From IMG/VR virus record IMGVR_UViG_3300020180_000007, positions 1 through 36,949 of that record: 36,949 nt of DNA; one strand, 5' to 3'. The notes under the pieces were generated by a model. It saw only the letters and a program-made list of their open reading frames with translations. It was not told the DNA's origin and did no database searches. Positions 23,547 through 30,414 of the stretch are shown here, piece after piece; positions within the stretch are counted from its first letter, which is position 1, and every line of letters begins with the position of its first letter. Made by a program: the position numbers and the translations under genes. Source of the DNA: a virus.

Positions 23547-24179
23547 ATGGCCTACCTCACCACCGCCACTACACCAGTCATTCTGGGTCGCCCCATGTCG
23601 GCGGCCCAACCCATCATCGTCACCTCACTGTCGACCGCGCCCGACGTGGCCAACACGGACGCGATCACGCAGACCAGCGCGACCGCGAGTATCCAGATCG
23701 ACGCTGCCGCGATCCTTGCCAGCACGAGCGGCGGCTTCGGGAACGTCCGCCTGCTGGATCTGCGGGACGCGCAGGGGAACATGGCGCTGAACCAGATCGC
23801 ACTCTGGCTGGCCTGGGCGCACACGTCAGAGGTCGACGCGACGACGCCGCCGGTCGTCGCAGTGCTGGGGCGCTGCGCCGCCAAGGACCCGATGGCGGCG
23901 AACCTGTTGCCGGCGGATCTTCAGTCGGCGTTCCCGACGATCCAGCAGGGCAACTGGTGGCGTCCGCTTGTGTCGGTTGATGGCGAGACCGACATCACAC
24001 TGCCTTCAGTGAACGCTGGAGGCGACCAGACGACCGCGAAGAAGCTCAGGCAGGGCGCGGCGGTCCTGATCCCTGTGCGTGGCATCACTCACATTCTGGT
24101 TTCTATTCGCACCGCCGCGGCGTTCACCGGCGCCCCTGCTGCGCTCAAGGCAGTGGTCATGATTCAGGGGGTGGCGTGA
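23547..24179 (+). CDS. Hypothetical virion protein, 210 aa
   Basis: A GAAAGGA ribosome site precedes ATG 23547. The sequence is beta-rich with Ala/Thr-rich strands (VANTDAITQTSATASIQIDAAAI, KLRQGAAVLIPVRGITHILVSIRTAAAF). It resembles fibre- or tip-associated beta-sandwich proteins in composition but has no recognised motif. The stop overlaps the start of the SGNH gene (TGATG), so the two are probably translated together and may form one tail structure. Confidence 0.6.
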   Translation: MAYLTTATTPVILGRPMSAAQPIIVTSLSTAPDVANTDAITQTSATASIQIDAAAILASTSGGFGNVRLLDLRDAQGNMALNQIALWLAWAHTSEVDATTPPVVAVLGRCAAKDPMAANLLPADLQSAFPTIQQGNWWRPLVSVDGETDITLPSVNAGGDQTTAKKLRQGAAVLIPVRGITHILVSIRTAAAFTGAPAALKAVVMIQGVA

Positions 24180-25660
24180 TGACTGACTCCAATGACCTGC
24201 CCCTTGTTGTCGGCTCGGCGACCTTCCGGCGCAAGGTCGGCGACATGGTGCGTGAAAGCGCGTCGGGCGTTCGACGCATCCTCTGGTTGGGCGATTCTCG
24301 ATCCACACAGAACACGTTCTCTTCTGGGGGCGTGACCACGATCCAACTGGCTCTTGGCGGAGTGAACCGCAACCTGCCGGAATCAACGATCGTGTCCGGC
24401 ACCAACACACCTTCATCCCCCCCGTTCATCTCCGGGTACTGGGGCGCAAACATCATTGGTGGGTTGAGCACCTCATTGGTGTGCACTGGTCAAAAGACGC
24501 TTCCCCAGCACGTCTCCTATGCACTGGTGAGACGGACGCCCCCCGTCAGTGGCACAAATGGCATGTACTGTTCCTTTGATCCGCGGATGACGCGAGCCTC
24601 GGGAGCTGGCCACATCGCCGATCGCGGCAGCCGTACGCTCTGGGATATGTCGGCAACCATGGGCCTGGACGCGTTCTGCATCAGGAACCCTCTCAATGAT
24701 CCCACGCTGCAATTGCGGTGGTACCGAAAGACAGTCGGCGCCGTCACCACCTCGTCGGCAACCCTGCTCCAGACCCTCACCGCAACCGGAACCGACCTGG
24801 CAAACGCGGTGTTCGACTGCGAGAAGTTGTCGTTCACCGGGCTGACTGTGCCCCCGCTGGGGGAGATGGGCCTGGGGATGTTCAACACCACCGGCTCAAA
24901 TGCAATCGAGATGATCGGGTTTCGCGCCACCCAGCCCACGAAGCAGTATGGGCTGTGCTCGGTGCCGATGGGCGCGGGCGGGTATGCCTGCACGAGTTTC
25001 GGCACGTCGCATTCGGAATGCTTTCCGATCCTGCGCACGATGGGTCCATACGCGGCCATTGTCATCTCCACGGAGCTGAACGATTGTTTCGGGGCGCTGC
25101 TCCCCGCGGCGACTTTCAAGACCAATCTCCGTGCACTCACAGCGCTGGCCCGGGCATGGGTCAACGACCCAACCATCCCTGTCATCTATCTGCGGTACAC
25201 GCCGCACGGCACCAACTTTGACTCAGCAGCCACCGCAGATCGGACCGCCCTCTGGCAGTCGTATGGAGGAGTCGGCGAGGAGCTGTCGCAGGAGGACCCC
25301 AATTTCGGGATGTGCAACTCGCTTCCATTCCTGGAGGCAACTGGATTCAATCCGACCGATTCCTACTTCACCGGCCTGAGTGATGGTGGGGTGTGGGCAT
25401 CCGCCAGCACCTACACGACGTCGCAGTACGCGCTGCACGGGGGCACCTACTGGCGACCGACGGTGACAACGATCGCGGGCGAAGAGCCGGGCAGTCACGA
25501 GAAATGGCTATGGATCGGCCACTGGGCACCGGCAGACCCGTCGCACCCAAGACCGCGTGCGATGCTGATGTGCGCGGATATGTTCGTCGAGTTTCTGCAG
25601 GAGTGCCGCGGCTTCACGGCTGGGCGTCGCTCCGCTCCCAAGTCGATTCTGCCGCTCTGA
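24179..25660 (+). CDS. SGNH/GDSL hydrolase-like tail protein
   Basis: 493 residues from ATG 24179. Block I GDS is at 38-40 (ILWLGDSRS), a block III-like STELNDC lies near residue 300 and DPSH at 453-456 provides the Asp-His pair of block V, so the catalytic serine, asparagine and Asp/His are all present. SGNH enzymes on phage tails remove acetyl groups from host surface polysaccharides. It is the last gene of the structural operon, a typical place for a host-recognition protein. Its first 40 codons are repeated, inverted, in the gene at 26357-26740. Confidence 0.75.
   Translation: MTDSNDLPLVVGSATFRRKVGDMVRESASGVRRILWLGDSRSTQNTFSSGGVTTIQLALGGVNRNLPESTIVSGTNTPSSPPFISGYWGANIIGGLSTSLVCTGQKTLPQHVSYALVRRTPPVSGTNGMYCSFDPRMTRASGAGHIADRGSRTLWDMSATMGLDAFCIRNPLNDPTLQLRWYRKTVGAVTTSSATLLQTLTATGTDLANAVFDCEKLSFTGLTVPPLGEMGLGMFNTTGSNAIEMIGFRATQPTKQYGLCSVPMGAGGYACTSFGTSHSECFPILRTMGPYAAIVISTELNDCFGALLPAATFKTNLRALTALARAWVNDPTIPVIYLRYTPHGTNFDSAATADRTALWQSYGGVGEELSQEDPNFGMCNSLPFLEATGFNPTDSYFTGLSDGGVWASASTYTTSQYALHGGTYWRPTVTTIAGEEPGSHEKWLWIGHWAPADPSHPRPRAMLMCADMFVEFLQECRGFTAGRRSAPKSILPL
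24188..24308. repeat. Inverted repeat, plus-strand copy (partner 26638-26725)
   Basis: The 121 bases encoding SNDLPLVVGS.TFR...SGVRRILW.GDSRST are repeated at high identity on the minus strand at 26725-26638, with a 33-base (11-codon) deletion in the latter. Both copies lie at the start of a gene and in the same reading frame, so recombination between them would invert about 2.3 kb and exchange the downstream parts of the two genes in frame. Confidence 0.8.
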
Positions 25661-25680
25661 CCCTCCTGGTTCGCCACACA

Positions 25681-25706
25681 CACCCCGGCTGCGTGACGCC
25701 GGGGTG
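25681..25706. terminator. Hairpin between convergent genes
   Basis: CACCCCGGC (25681-25689) and GCCGGGGTG (25698-25706) pair perfectly around an eight-base loop. It sits in the 48-base gap between the end of the plus-strand structural operon and the end of the minus-strand operon, so it can end transcription from both sides. No long T-run is present. Confidence 0.7.
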
Positions 25707-25708
25707 GT

Positions 25709-25921
25709 TCATGCGCGGAGCCGACGTTGGCACAACGCAACGATCTGCTCCGCCACCACTTCCACGCGGCGCGGGTCGCCATCGAGCAGGCGTTGGATGG
25801 TGTTCGTCGAGACGCCGAGCTCGCGCGCTGCCGCGCGGATGCCGAGCCCAGCCTCCTGCATTGCCTCGCGGATTGCGCCACGGTCGATGCTGGTGCAGAT
25901 GTGAGTGTGATCAGTGGCCAT
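25709..25921 (-). CDS. Small helix-turn-helix regulator (Cro/Xre-like)
   Basis: 70 residues. ATG at 25921 is preceded on the minus strand by GGAGG eight bases upstream. The core AIREAMQEAGLGIRAAARELGVSTNTIQRLL is a canonical helix-turn-helix. No second domain is present. It is the last gene of the minus-strand operon, overlapping the end of the gene before it. It could repress phage promoters, but no binding site can be assigned. The open frame upstream of this ATG belongs to the neighbouring gene's other frame. Confidence 0.75.
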   Translation of the reverse strand: MATDHTHICTSIDRGAIREAMQEAGLGIRAAARELGVSTNTIQRLLDGDPRRVEVVAEQIVALCQRRLRA

Positions 25922-26360
25922 GTGCCGACCCTCCACCAGCTCCTCGAGTGACTGCGACGAATCCCACCGCCCTGACCGCCGCGCCGATGGCGAGGTCGAG
26001 GTCTGCAGAGCCACCGCCATAGCCCTTGGCGCGAGCGAAGGCGCGAGCGTCCCGGCGCGAGCCTGACTCGATCACGGCCAGCATGCTCCGGGCGTCCTGT
26101 GGTCGCACCTGTGGTGGCTCATCACCGCTCGCCACACAGCGCATCACCGCGACGTAGCCGCGGCCGATGGCATCAGCGAACGACGCGGGGACTCCAGAAA
26201 GAGGCCGGCTGGTGATCGCCTGGCCGTCGGGCGGAGGGCCGCTCGGCAGGTCGATGATGTATGGCCCGACCCATGGCTCTGCGTCAGGCACGACGCGTGC
26301 GACGATGTCGACGTGCCCGTCTGCGGAAGATCGACACGTGAGGTAAAGGGAGTGACTCAT
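25911..26360 (-). CDS. Hypothetical protein, 149 aa
   Basis: ATG 26360 overlaps the upstream stop (ATGA on the minus strand). The protein starts with a beta-rich region (SLYLTCRSSADGHVDIVARVVPD) and ends in a Gly/Ala-rich helical part. Unrecognised. It is translationally linked on both sides in the minus-strand operon. Confidence 0.6.
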   Translation of the reverse strand: MSHSLYLTCRSSADGHVDIVARVVPDAEPWVGPYIIDLPSGPPPDGQAITSRPLSGVPASFADAIGRGYVAVMRCVASGDEPPQVRPQDARSMLAVIESGSRRDARAFARAKGYGGGSADLDLAIGAAVRAVGFVAVTRGAGGGSAHGH

Positions 26361-26740
26361 CGGTCGTTCCCGTCGCTTCCGAGTCCAGCGGTGATGCGCG
26401 TGACGGTGGCGTCGAACGCGACGATGTCGTCGAGGAGACCGCGGAAGTCGGCGTTGATGTCGGTGTCGGGGTCGGTGTCCATCTTTCCGGCAAGGGAGAG
26501 GACGCGAGCATCATCGGCCGTGGCGATCCCGAGCGCGGTGCGGGCTTCGGCGATGGAGAGGAGGACGCGAGCATCTTCCGCCGTGGCGATCCCGAGGCGC
26601 AGTGCGAGCTTCGGCGATGGAGATGGCAACGTGCTCGGTGTGGATCTGGAATCGCCGAACCAGAGGATGCGTCGAACTCCCGACCGGAAGGTCAGCGAGC
26701 CGACAACGAGGGGCAGGTCATTGGAGAGCCGATCGCTCAT
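26357..26740 (-). CDS. Chimeric protein: inverted copy of the SGNH N-terminus plus repeats, 127 aa
   Basis: ATG 26740. Residues 5-38 (SNDLPLVVGSLTFRSGVRRILW.GDSRST) are nearly the same as residues 4-44 of the SGNH tail protein, minus 11 residues. The rest is different: it contains two copies of LGIATA(E/D)DARVL, from a direct DNA repeat of about 65 bp (around 26493-26630), and an acidic C-terminus. The catalytic GDS is kept but the other SGNH blocks are absent, so it is not an enzyme by itself. It may be a remnant, a decoy or one state of an invertible cassette. Confidence 0.6.
   Translation of the reverse strand: MSDRLSNDLPLVVGSLTFRSGVRRILWFGDSRSTPSTLPSPSPKLALRLGIATAEDARVLLSIAEARTALGIATADDARVLSLAGKMDTDPDTDINADFRGLLDDIVAFDATVTRITAGLGSDGNDR
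26638..26725. repeat. Inverted repeat, minus-strand copy (partner 24188-24308)
   Basis: Reverse-complement copy of the start of the SGNH gene, 88 bases, differing by a 33-base deletion and scattered substitutions. Confidence 0.8.
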
Positions 26741-26822
26741 GTGGTGGTCCAATTCTGCCCATGCGGGGCAGTAAGGTTCGGTCAATCGCCACGCGATCCT
26801 GCCGGAGCGCGTGGCGGGAGGG
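26741..26822 (-). repeat. Intergenic element, copy A
   Basis: 82 bases between two minus-strand genes. A 9-bp perfect hairpin (26787-26795 with 26808-26816) lies just after the upstream gene's stop. A dyad CTGCCC-5-GGGCAG (26755-26771) lies before the ATG of the next gene, followed by AGAATTGGACCACCAC. The same order (stop, hairpin, small dyad, AGAA..GG.C.A.C, ATG) is found in copies B, C and D. Confidence 0.65.
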
Positions 26823-27140
26823 TCAGGCGGCTTTATCGTCGAGTGCCTCGAAGGCGGCCTCGGCGATGGCGTAGGCGGCCTTGCGGCGGTCGGCGACGTC
26901 TTCGGCCTTCTCATGGTCGGCTTCAGCGGCGCGGACTTCGGCCTTGGCGGTCTTGGCGCGTTCGGCGGCCTTGGCGCGGCCGGCGACGTCTTCGGTTTTC
27001 TCGTAGTCGGCATCAGCGGCAAGAGAATCGGTGCGGGCGGTCTTGGCGCGTTCGGCGGCCTTGGCGCGGCCGGCTTCGGCGGCTTCAGCGGCGAGCCCGG
27101 CCTTGGTGTAGTCGACGATAACGGCACCGCGGTTGTTCAT
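26823..27140 (-). CDS. Alanine-rich coiled-coil protein with internal repeats, 105 aa
   Basis: ATG 27140 with AAGGGA shortly upstream. After NNRGAVIVDYTKAGLAAEAAE the protein is built of two copies of a roughly 24-residue unit, GRAKAAERAKTA followed by an acidic half ending YEKTEDVA or HEKAEDVA. It is predicted to be a continuous charged helix. No family is recognised. Such proteins may act as spacers or oligomerising antitoxin-like factors; nothing in the sequence decides. Confidence 0.65.
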   Translation of the reverse strand: MNNRGAVIVDYTKAGLAAEAAEAGRAKAAERAKTARTDSLAADADYEKTEDVAGRAKAAERAKTAKAEVRAAEADHEKAEDVADRRKAAYAIAEAAFEALDDKAA

Positions 27141-27241
27141 GGTGGTCCCTTCTGAGTGCTCCCGGTTCCGCCGGGTCGGTCGCGGCTGAGTGCCGCCCAG
27201 CAAACGCCGCTCGCCCCGGCAGGGGATCGCGGCGGGGAGGG
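27141..27241 (-). repeat. Intergenic element, copy B
   Basis: Contains a hairpin (27205-27234: CGCCGC with GCGGCG, inner CCCC with GGGG) and a dyad CCCGG-5-CCGGG (27161-27175). About 48 bases around the hairpin (27190-27237) match copy D with a single mismatch. The ATG-proximal end is AGAAGGGACCACC. Confidence 0.7.
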
Positions 27242-27604
27242 TCAGTCTGCTTCAGACTCCCGCGTCGGGTCAAGGTCCTCGAACGGGCGTACCAGGATCG
27301 CAGCGTGCGCGGCAACAATCGCCCGCGCTTGCCTCTTCTCCTCCTCTCCTCGCTCCTGATGCGCGAGGCACTCGAAAGTCTTCCAGAAGTACGCTTCGGG
27401 CTTGCGCCCACTCTTTGCCAGGTGCCCGAGGTCCCCCTTCAGAACCGCCGCATTCAGGGCCTTGCGGACCTGCGCCGGTACCCGGGAGGTCACGAGGAGC
27501 ACGCGTTGACATCGCACTTTTTCGACGTGCGACTGGGTTACGGTCATCTTCCCCATCCGCACTTGATCGAAAATGCGCTCACGGTCATTTTGCTGTAATT
27601 GCAT
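27242..27604 (-). CDS. Hypothetical protein, 120 aa
   Basis: ATG 27604. Mostly helical; the segment VRKALNAAVLKGDLGHLAKSGRKPEAYFW resembles a short region seen in small phage-encoded proteins of unknown function, a recollection that was not tested. No catalytic residues stand out. A candidate leader ATG lies 12 bases upstream in another frame and would give a 22-residue peptide. It is flanked on both sides by the repeated intergenic element. Confidence 0.6.
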   Translation of the reverse strand: MQLQQNDRERIFDQVRMGKMTVTQSHVEKVRCQRVLLVTSRVPAQVRKALNAAVLKGDLGHLAKSGRKPEAYFWKTFECLAHQERGEEEKRQARAIVAAHAAILVRPFEDLDPTRESEAD

Positions 27605-27712
27605 GGTCTGGCCATTTCTGCTCCGTGCGGGAGCGTTGAGCGCAGTCCGGTCCTGTCAAGCGCCGCGCGACCCAGCAGGGGAGCGCGGCGGGGTGGGTCA
27701 GGCGCGGGGAGA
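27605..27712 (-). repeat. Intergenic element, copy C
   Basis: Hairpin CGCCGCGC (27661-27668) with GCGCGGCG (27683-27690), dyad GCTCC-5-GGAGC (27620-27634), then AGAAATGGCCAGACC before the start codon. On the minus strand TTGACA follows the hairpin, a good -35 match, but no -10 box was found at the right distance. Confidence 0.65.
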
Positions 27713-28207
27713 TTACCCGGGTCGGCTCCATCCGAGCCGCCCCGCGATGGCCAGGATGTCCGATTCGTGCTCTCGATCCCACCACACACCCACGATCGTC
27801 TGACGGGACCACGCATCCCACTCTGCGCCCGGCACGAGCGCGACGCCTGGGATCGCCCGCTTGTGCTTGATCGGCTCATGGCCGAGGAGCGGGTCCTCGC
27901 CCGGCTCGATCCGCATTCGCCGCACGGACTCCTCCGTGATCTGGGGCGGGCCGGTGTGATCACCCGAACCAGACTGCGTGTACAGTCCAGCCGTGACTCC
28001 TGCCCACACCCACGCGAGGTCAGGTTCGCGCGCCGCGGCGGCGAGCGGGACCTCAACGTATGTGCCCCCGCTGCCGTAGGTCCGGCAGCGATAGTTGTAA
28101 ACGCCCCCCCCGTGCATGTCGCGCACGCGCGGCTCCGGCGTGCCGTCAGACCATGCCCACGTCCCATCGAGCTGTCGCAGCAGTGTGCCGTCCATGGTTT
28201 GGCTCAT
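27713..28207 (-). CDS. Hypothetical protein, 164 aa
   Basis: ATG 28207 overlaps the end of the upstream gene; the longer open frame is a shadow of that gene. Contains YNYRCRTYGSGGTYVEVPLAAAA and a tryptophan-rich C-terminus (GAEWDAWSRQTIVGVWWDRE). No family recognised. It forms a two-gene unit with 28204-28548. Confidence 0.6.
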   Translation of the reverse strand: MSQTMDGTLLRQLDGTWAWSDGTPEPRVRDMHGGGVYNYRCRTYGSGGTYVEVPLAAAAREPDLAWVWAGVTAGLYTQSGSGDHTGPPQITEESVRRMRIEPGEDPLLGHEPIKHKRAIPGVALVPGAEWDAWSRQTIVGVWWDREHESDILAIAGRLGWSRPG

Positions 28208-28548
28208 CGGGCCTGCTCCGCCTGCGCGGCCCGCGCGGCGGCGCGGGCGGACGTTTGCCGCGCCTCGCGCGACGCGGCTGGGCGCTTGAGTCTCGTATAG
28301 CTCCCAGGGCCATAACCCGGGGTCCAGCCGTGCGCGCCGACGCTCATTGCGCCAGCCCGCGTGCTCGCTGAGTACCAATCCGTCCGTCCCTTCGAGATCC
28401 AGTACACAGAGACGATGTATCGGCGCGTCGCCGCGCTGAAATACACGGTGAAATCTACACCGTCCCCACGTTCCCGGCCGTTCCCCTCGCCGTGTACCCG
28501 CTTGGCGTCGGCGGTGTGTACCCAGTGGTGCATGGTCTGGTTGTGCAT
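28204..28548 (-). CDS. Hypothetical protein, 114 aa
   Basis: ATG 28548; ATG 28533 is an alternative. Histidine-rich N-terminus (HNQTMHHWVHTADAKRVHGE), a beta-rich middle (DFTVYFSAATRRYIVSVYWISK) and an Ala/Arg-rich helical tail. Unrecognised. Copy D of the intergenic element lies directly upstream. Confidence 0.6.
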   Translation of the reverse strand: MHNQTMHHWVHTADAKRVHGEGNGRERGDGVDFTVYFSAATRRYIVSVYWISKGRTDWYSASTRAGAMSVGAHGWTPGYGPGSYTRLKRPAASREARQTSARAAARAAQAEQAR

Positions 28549-28645
28549 GTCTGTCCATTTCTGCCCCGTGCGGGGCGTGGTCGGTCGCGGCAGTGTGCCG
28601 CCCAGCAAACGCCGCTCGCCCCGGCAGGGGAGCGCGGCGGGGGGG
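28549..28645 (-). repeat. Intergenic element, copy D
   Basis: Hairpin region 28610-28638 and dyad GCCCCG-2-CGGGGC (28563-28576), followed by GCAGAAATGGACAGAC and the start codon. The hairpin part is nearly identical to copy B, and the start-proximal part to copy C. Confidence 0.7.
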
Positions 28646-28882
28646 TCAGGCGCGGGCGGCCATGTCGGCGCGGGCGGCGGCCTTGGCGGCCACCTGGACC
28701 GCATGCCGGAACGGCCGGTAGGCCATCTGACTCGGATACCACGTGCCAGCAGACACGACGAGGCTGCCGCGATGCGTGCGGCGAGCGAGCCCCTTGGCGC
28801 CGCGGCGCCCAGCCTGGTCGGTCTTCGAGGCGGGAACCTGGTTGCCAGTGGCGTCGACGTAGATGGTCACTGCGTAGTTCAT
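28646..28882 (-). CDS. Hypothetical protein, 78 aa
   Basis: ATG 28882, with GGAGGACAGGA upstream. Beta-rich start (NYAVTIYVDATGNQVPASK), then RRTHRGSLVVSAGTWYPSQM and an Ala-rich helical tail. Unrecognised. A dyad CCCGGC-3-GCCGGG (28900-28914) is just upstream, like those in the repeated element but without its hairpin. It is probably the first gene of a transcript from the promoter near 28.97 kb. Confidence 0.6.
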   Translation of the reverse strand: MNYAVTIYVDATGNQVPASKTDQAGRRGAKGLARRTHRGSLVVSAGTWYPSQMAYRPFRHAVQVAAKAAARADMAARA

Positions 28883-28965
28883 GGCTGGGGTCCTGTCCTC
28901 CCGGCGTCGCCGGGCTCGTGCTCCCGCGTCTGGCGGGCTCAGATCGGCTGCTCACCGATGGACAT

Positions 28966-28993
28966 ACTGTAGCGTGAATCCGCTACACCACAA
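28966..28993 (-). promoter_or_regulatory. Candidate minus-strand promoter with an operator dyad in the spacer
   Basis: Reading the minus strand, TTGTGG (28993-28988) and TACAGT (28971-28966) are 16 bases apart. The spacer is almost filled by a dyad, GTAGCG-6-CGCTAC (28969-28986), so a repressor bound there would block polymerase. It lies about 85 bases upstream of ATG 28882. The rest of 28883-29073 holds only the short dyads at 28900-28914 and 28923-28937. Confidence 0.5.
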
Positions 28994-29073
28994 GGGCGAC
29001 GGTCAATATTTCCGAGAAATCGTCACGACCCGCCCGGAATCGGCTCGGCACCGGTGGATAACTCAGGGACGCA

Positions 29074-29499
29074 TCACCCTCGCGAGACCGCCAGGACGCG
29101 ATATCCACGCTCCGTCGCCCTCGCCCGTGCGTCCTGCTCGGTGGGCGCGACCACTCGCCTGGTGACGCGCTCGCCCCCGCGCTCGAGCGTGAGCTTCCAC
29201 ACCGCCACCGGCTCAGATGCGAGGTCGTCTATCGGTGGCTGGCGGGGTGCCGTCGACACCGTGGCTGTCGCGGCCCGCGCGGACCGTTCCTTGGCCGCGA
29301 TGGCCCGCGACAACCCGTGCAGCACCGACGTGACGGCCAGTGCCAGTAGGCCGATCGCCGCCACAAACAGGACGGCCCCAGGGCTACCGAGCTCATCGCC
29401 GGTGGTGACAGCCGCGTCGTATACCCGCCAGAGCACGTAGCCACAGATCAGGGTGACGCACGCACTCATCGCGGCCAGCAGCAGCAGTCCGATTCGCAT
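29074..29499 (-). CDS. Two-span membrane protein, 141 aa
   Basis: ATG 29499 with GGAGG four bases upstream. Hydrophobic segments at about 3-27 and 40-63, then a soluble C-terminal domain (VWKLTLERGGERVTRRVVAPTEQDARARATERGYRVLAV) with a beta-alpha-beta feel. Unrecognised. A superinfection-exclusion role is possible for a lysogeny-region membrane protein but is only a guess. Confidence 0.65.
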   Translation of the reverse strand: MRIGLLLLAAMSACVTLICGYVLWRVYDAAVTTGDELGSPGAVLFVAAIGLLALAVTSVLHGLSRAIAAKERSARAATATVSTAPRQPPIDDLASEPVAVWKLTLERGGERVTRRVVAPTEQDARARATERGYRVLAVSRG

Positions 29500-29556
29500 C
29501 ACGCCTCCAGTGACAAGCAGTCGTCAGTGAACAACTCAGCCCACGCACGCCGCGAT

Positions 29557-29889
29557 CTACGCCATCTTCCCCTTGCCCTTCGGTTCCGGCTCCCAGACCT
29601 TCAGCTTCGGGCTGCCCTTCAGCGGCTCAGAGCTGACCGACTTGTCCTTGCCGACGCGGTAGCGGGTCGCCGTCACGGGCGCGCGGTCGCCGTCGTGGGA
29701 TCGGGTCTGCTCCGCCACCCAGGCGGTGGCGATCTGCTTCCACTCATCGCGATCAATGCGGCCCGCGTGCCAAACCAACGCCGCGACGACCTTTCCCAGG
29801 CTGTCGGTCGCCGGAACAAGGAGGGCCGCAAGCGCTTCATGCGTGTCTTGCGACACCCGGACGACCTGGCTGGTGTCAGGCTTCTTCAC
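29557..29889 (-). CDS. Ribbon-helix-helix-like regulator, 110 aa
   Basis: GTG 29889 is preferred over ATG 29976, because the latter would leave eight bases between divergent genes. The N-terminal VVRVSQDTHEALAALLVPATDSLGKVVAALV has the strand-helix-helix pattern of RHH repressors and antitoxins. The rest is basic, with a lysine-rich tail (PEPKGKGKMA). The gene diverges from another RHH-like gene, and both share a 95-base control region. It may be a regulator of the minus-strand genes or half of a genetic switch. Confidence 0.6.
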   Translation of the reverse strand: MKKPDTSQVVRVSQDTHEALAALLVPATDSLGKVVAALVWHAGRIDRDEWKQIATAWVAEQTRSHDGDRAPVTATRYRVGKDKSVSSEPLKGSPKLKVWEPEPKGKGKMA

Positions 29890-29949
29890 GTGCGCGGAGC
29901 GTAAACGAATCACTCTTGTTGGTGACGAGACAAAAAGCGCACATGCTTG

Positions 29950-29977
29950 TTGACGTGACGTGCACATGAGGTACATT
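29950..29977 (+). promoter_or_regulatory. Promoter for the plus-strand RHH gene, apparently leaderless
   Basis: TTGACG (29950-29955) and TACATT (29972-29977) are 16 bases apart. The start codon at 29985 is eight bases after the -10 box, so transcription would begin at or next to the ATG, giving a leaderless message, as for lambda cI from PRM. Repeated GACGTG and GTGCAC motifs between the boxes (29951-29964) could be operators. Confidence 0.6.
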
Positions 29978-29984
29978 CCCTGCC

Positions 29985-30284
29985 ATGGCGATGGGAACCG
30001 CGTTTATCCGAATCACCCCCGCAGCTCAGCGAGCGATCAAAAGGCTCTCGAATCAGCAGCAGCGGCCCATGAACCGGGTGATTGACGACGCGATTTGCGT
30101 CTACGACGCGGCGGGATCTCCGATCCTCGACCCGCGTCGGCCAGTGCCAGCGTCGTTGATCCGTGACACCCCAGCAGAAGCGCCATCCAGCGACGGCGCG
30201 CCCAGCCAAGACCCCCAGAACGGGGCGGCGGCTGCCCCAAGCCCCGCCCCTTCCTCGCACCCACACGGGCTGACCAAGCACTGA
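29985..30284 (+). CDS. Ribbon-helix-helix-like DNA-binding protein, 99 aa (candidate repressor)
   Basis: ATG 29985, or ATG 29991. The sequence GTAFIRITPAAQRAIKRLSN followed by RPMNRVIDDAICVYD fits an RHH fold (strand at 4-9, helices at 12-22 and 28-40). The C-terminal half is proline- and alanine-rich and disordered. There is no upstream ribosome site, consistent with the leaderless promoter. It faces the minus-strand RHH gene; the pair is the best candidate for the lysogeny decision in the absence of a CI-type repressor. Confidence 0.65.
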   Translation: MAMGTAFIRITPAAQRAIKRLSNQQQRPMNRVIDDAICVYDAAGSPILDPRRPVPASLIRDTPAEAPSSDGAPSQDPQNGAAAAPSPAPSSHPHGLTKH

Positions 30285-30414
30285 GATCTCGTGGCCGCGT
30301 GAGCGTGGCCTCTTCCAGACCACGGCGTGGCTCACCGCACGCACAAAAAGAACAACGCCCCCACGCCGCGCAAACGACGAGGGGGCAGATACAGACCTGT
30401 ATCAGAGGCCCGCG
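30285..30414 (+). other. Gene-free stretch with inverted repeats
   Basis: 130 bases after the RHH gene. A bulged inverted repeat (GTGAGC at 30299 with GCTCAC at 30330, inner GTGG with CCAC) may end transcription of that gene. A perfect dyad GATACAG-2-CTGTATC follows at 30388-30403. Confidence 0.45.
30388..30403. promoter_or_regulatory. 16-bp operator-like dyad
   Basis: GATACAG and CTGTATC form a perfect dyad around two bases, immediately before the ribosome site of the possible ORF at 30415. It looks like a repressor binding site rather than a terminator. Confidence 0.5.
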
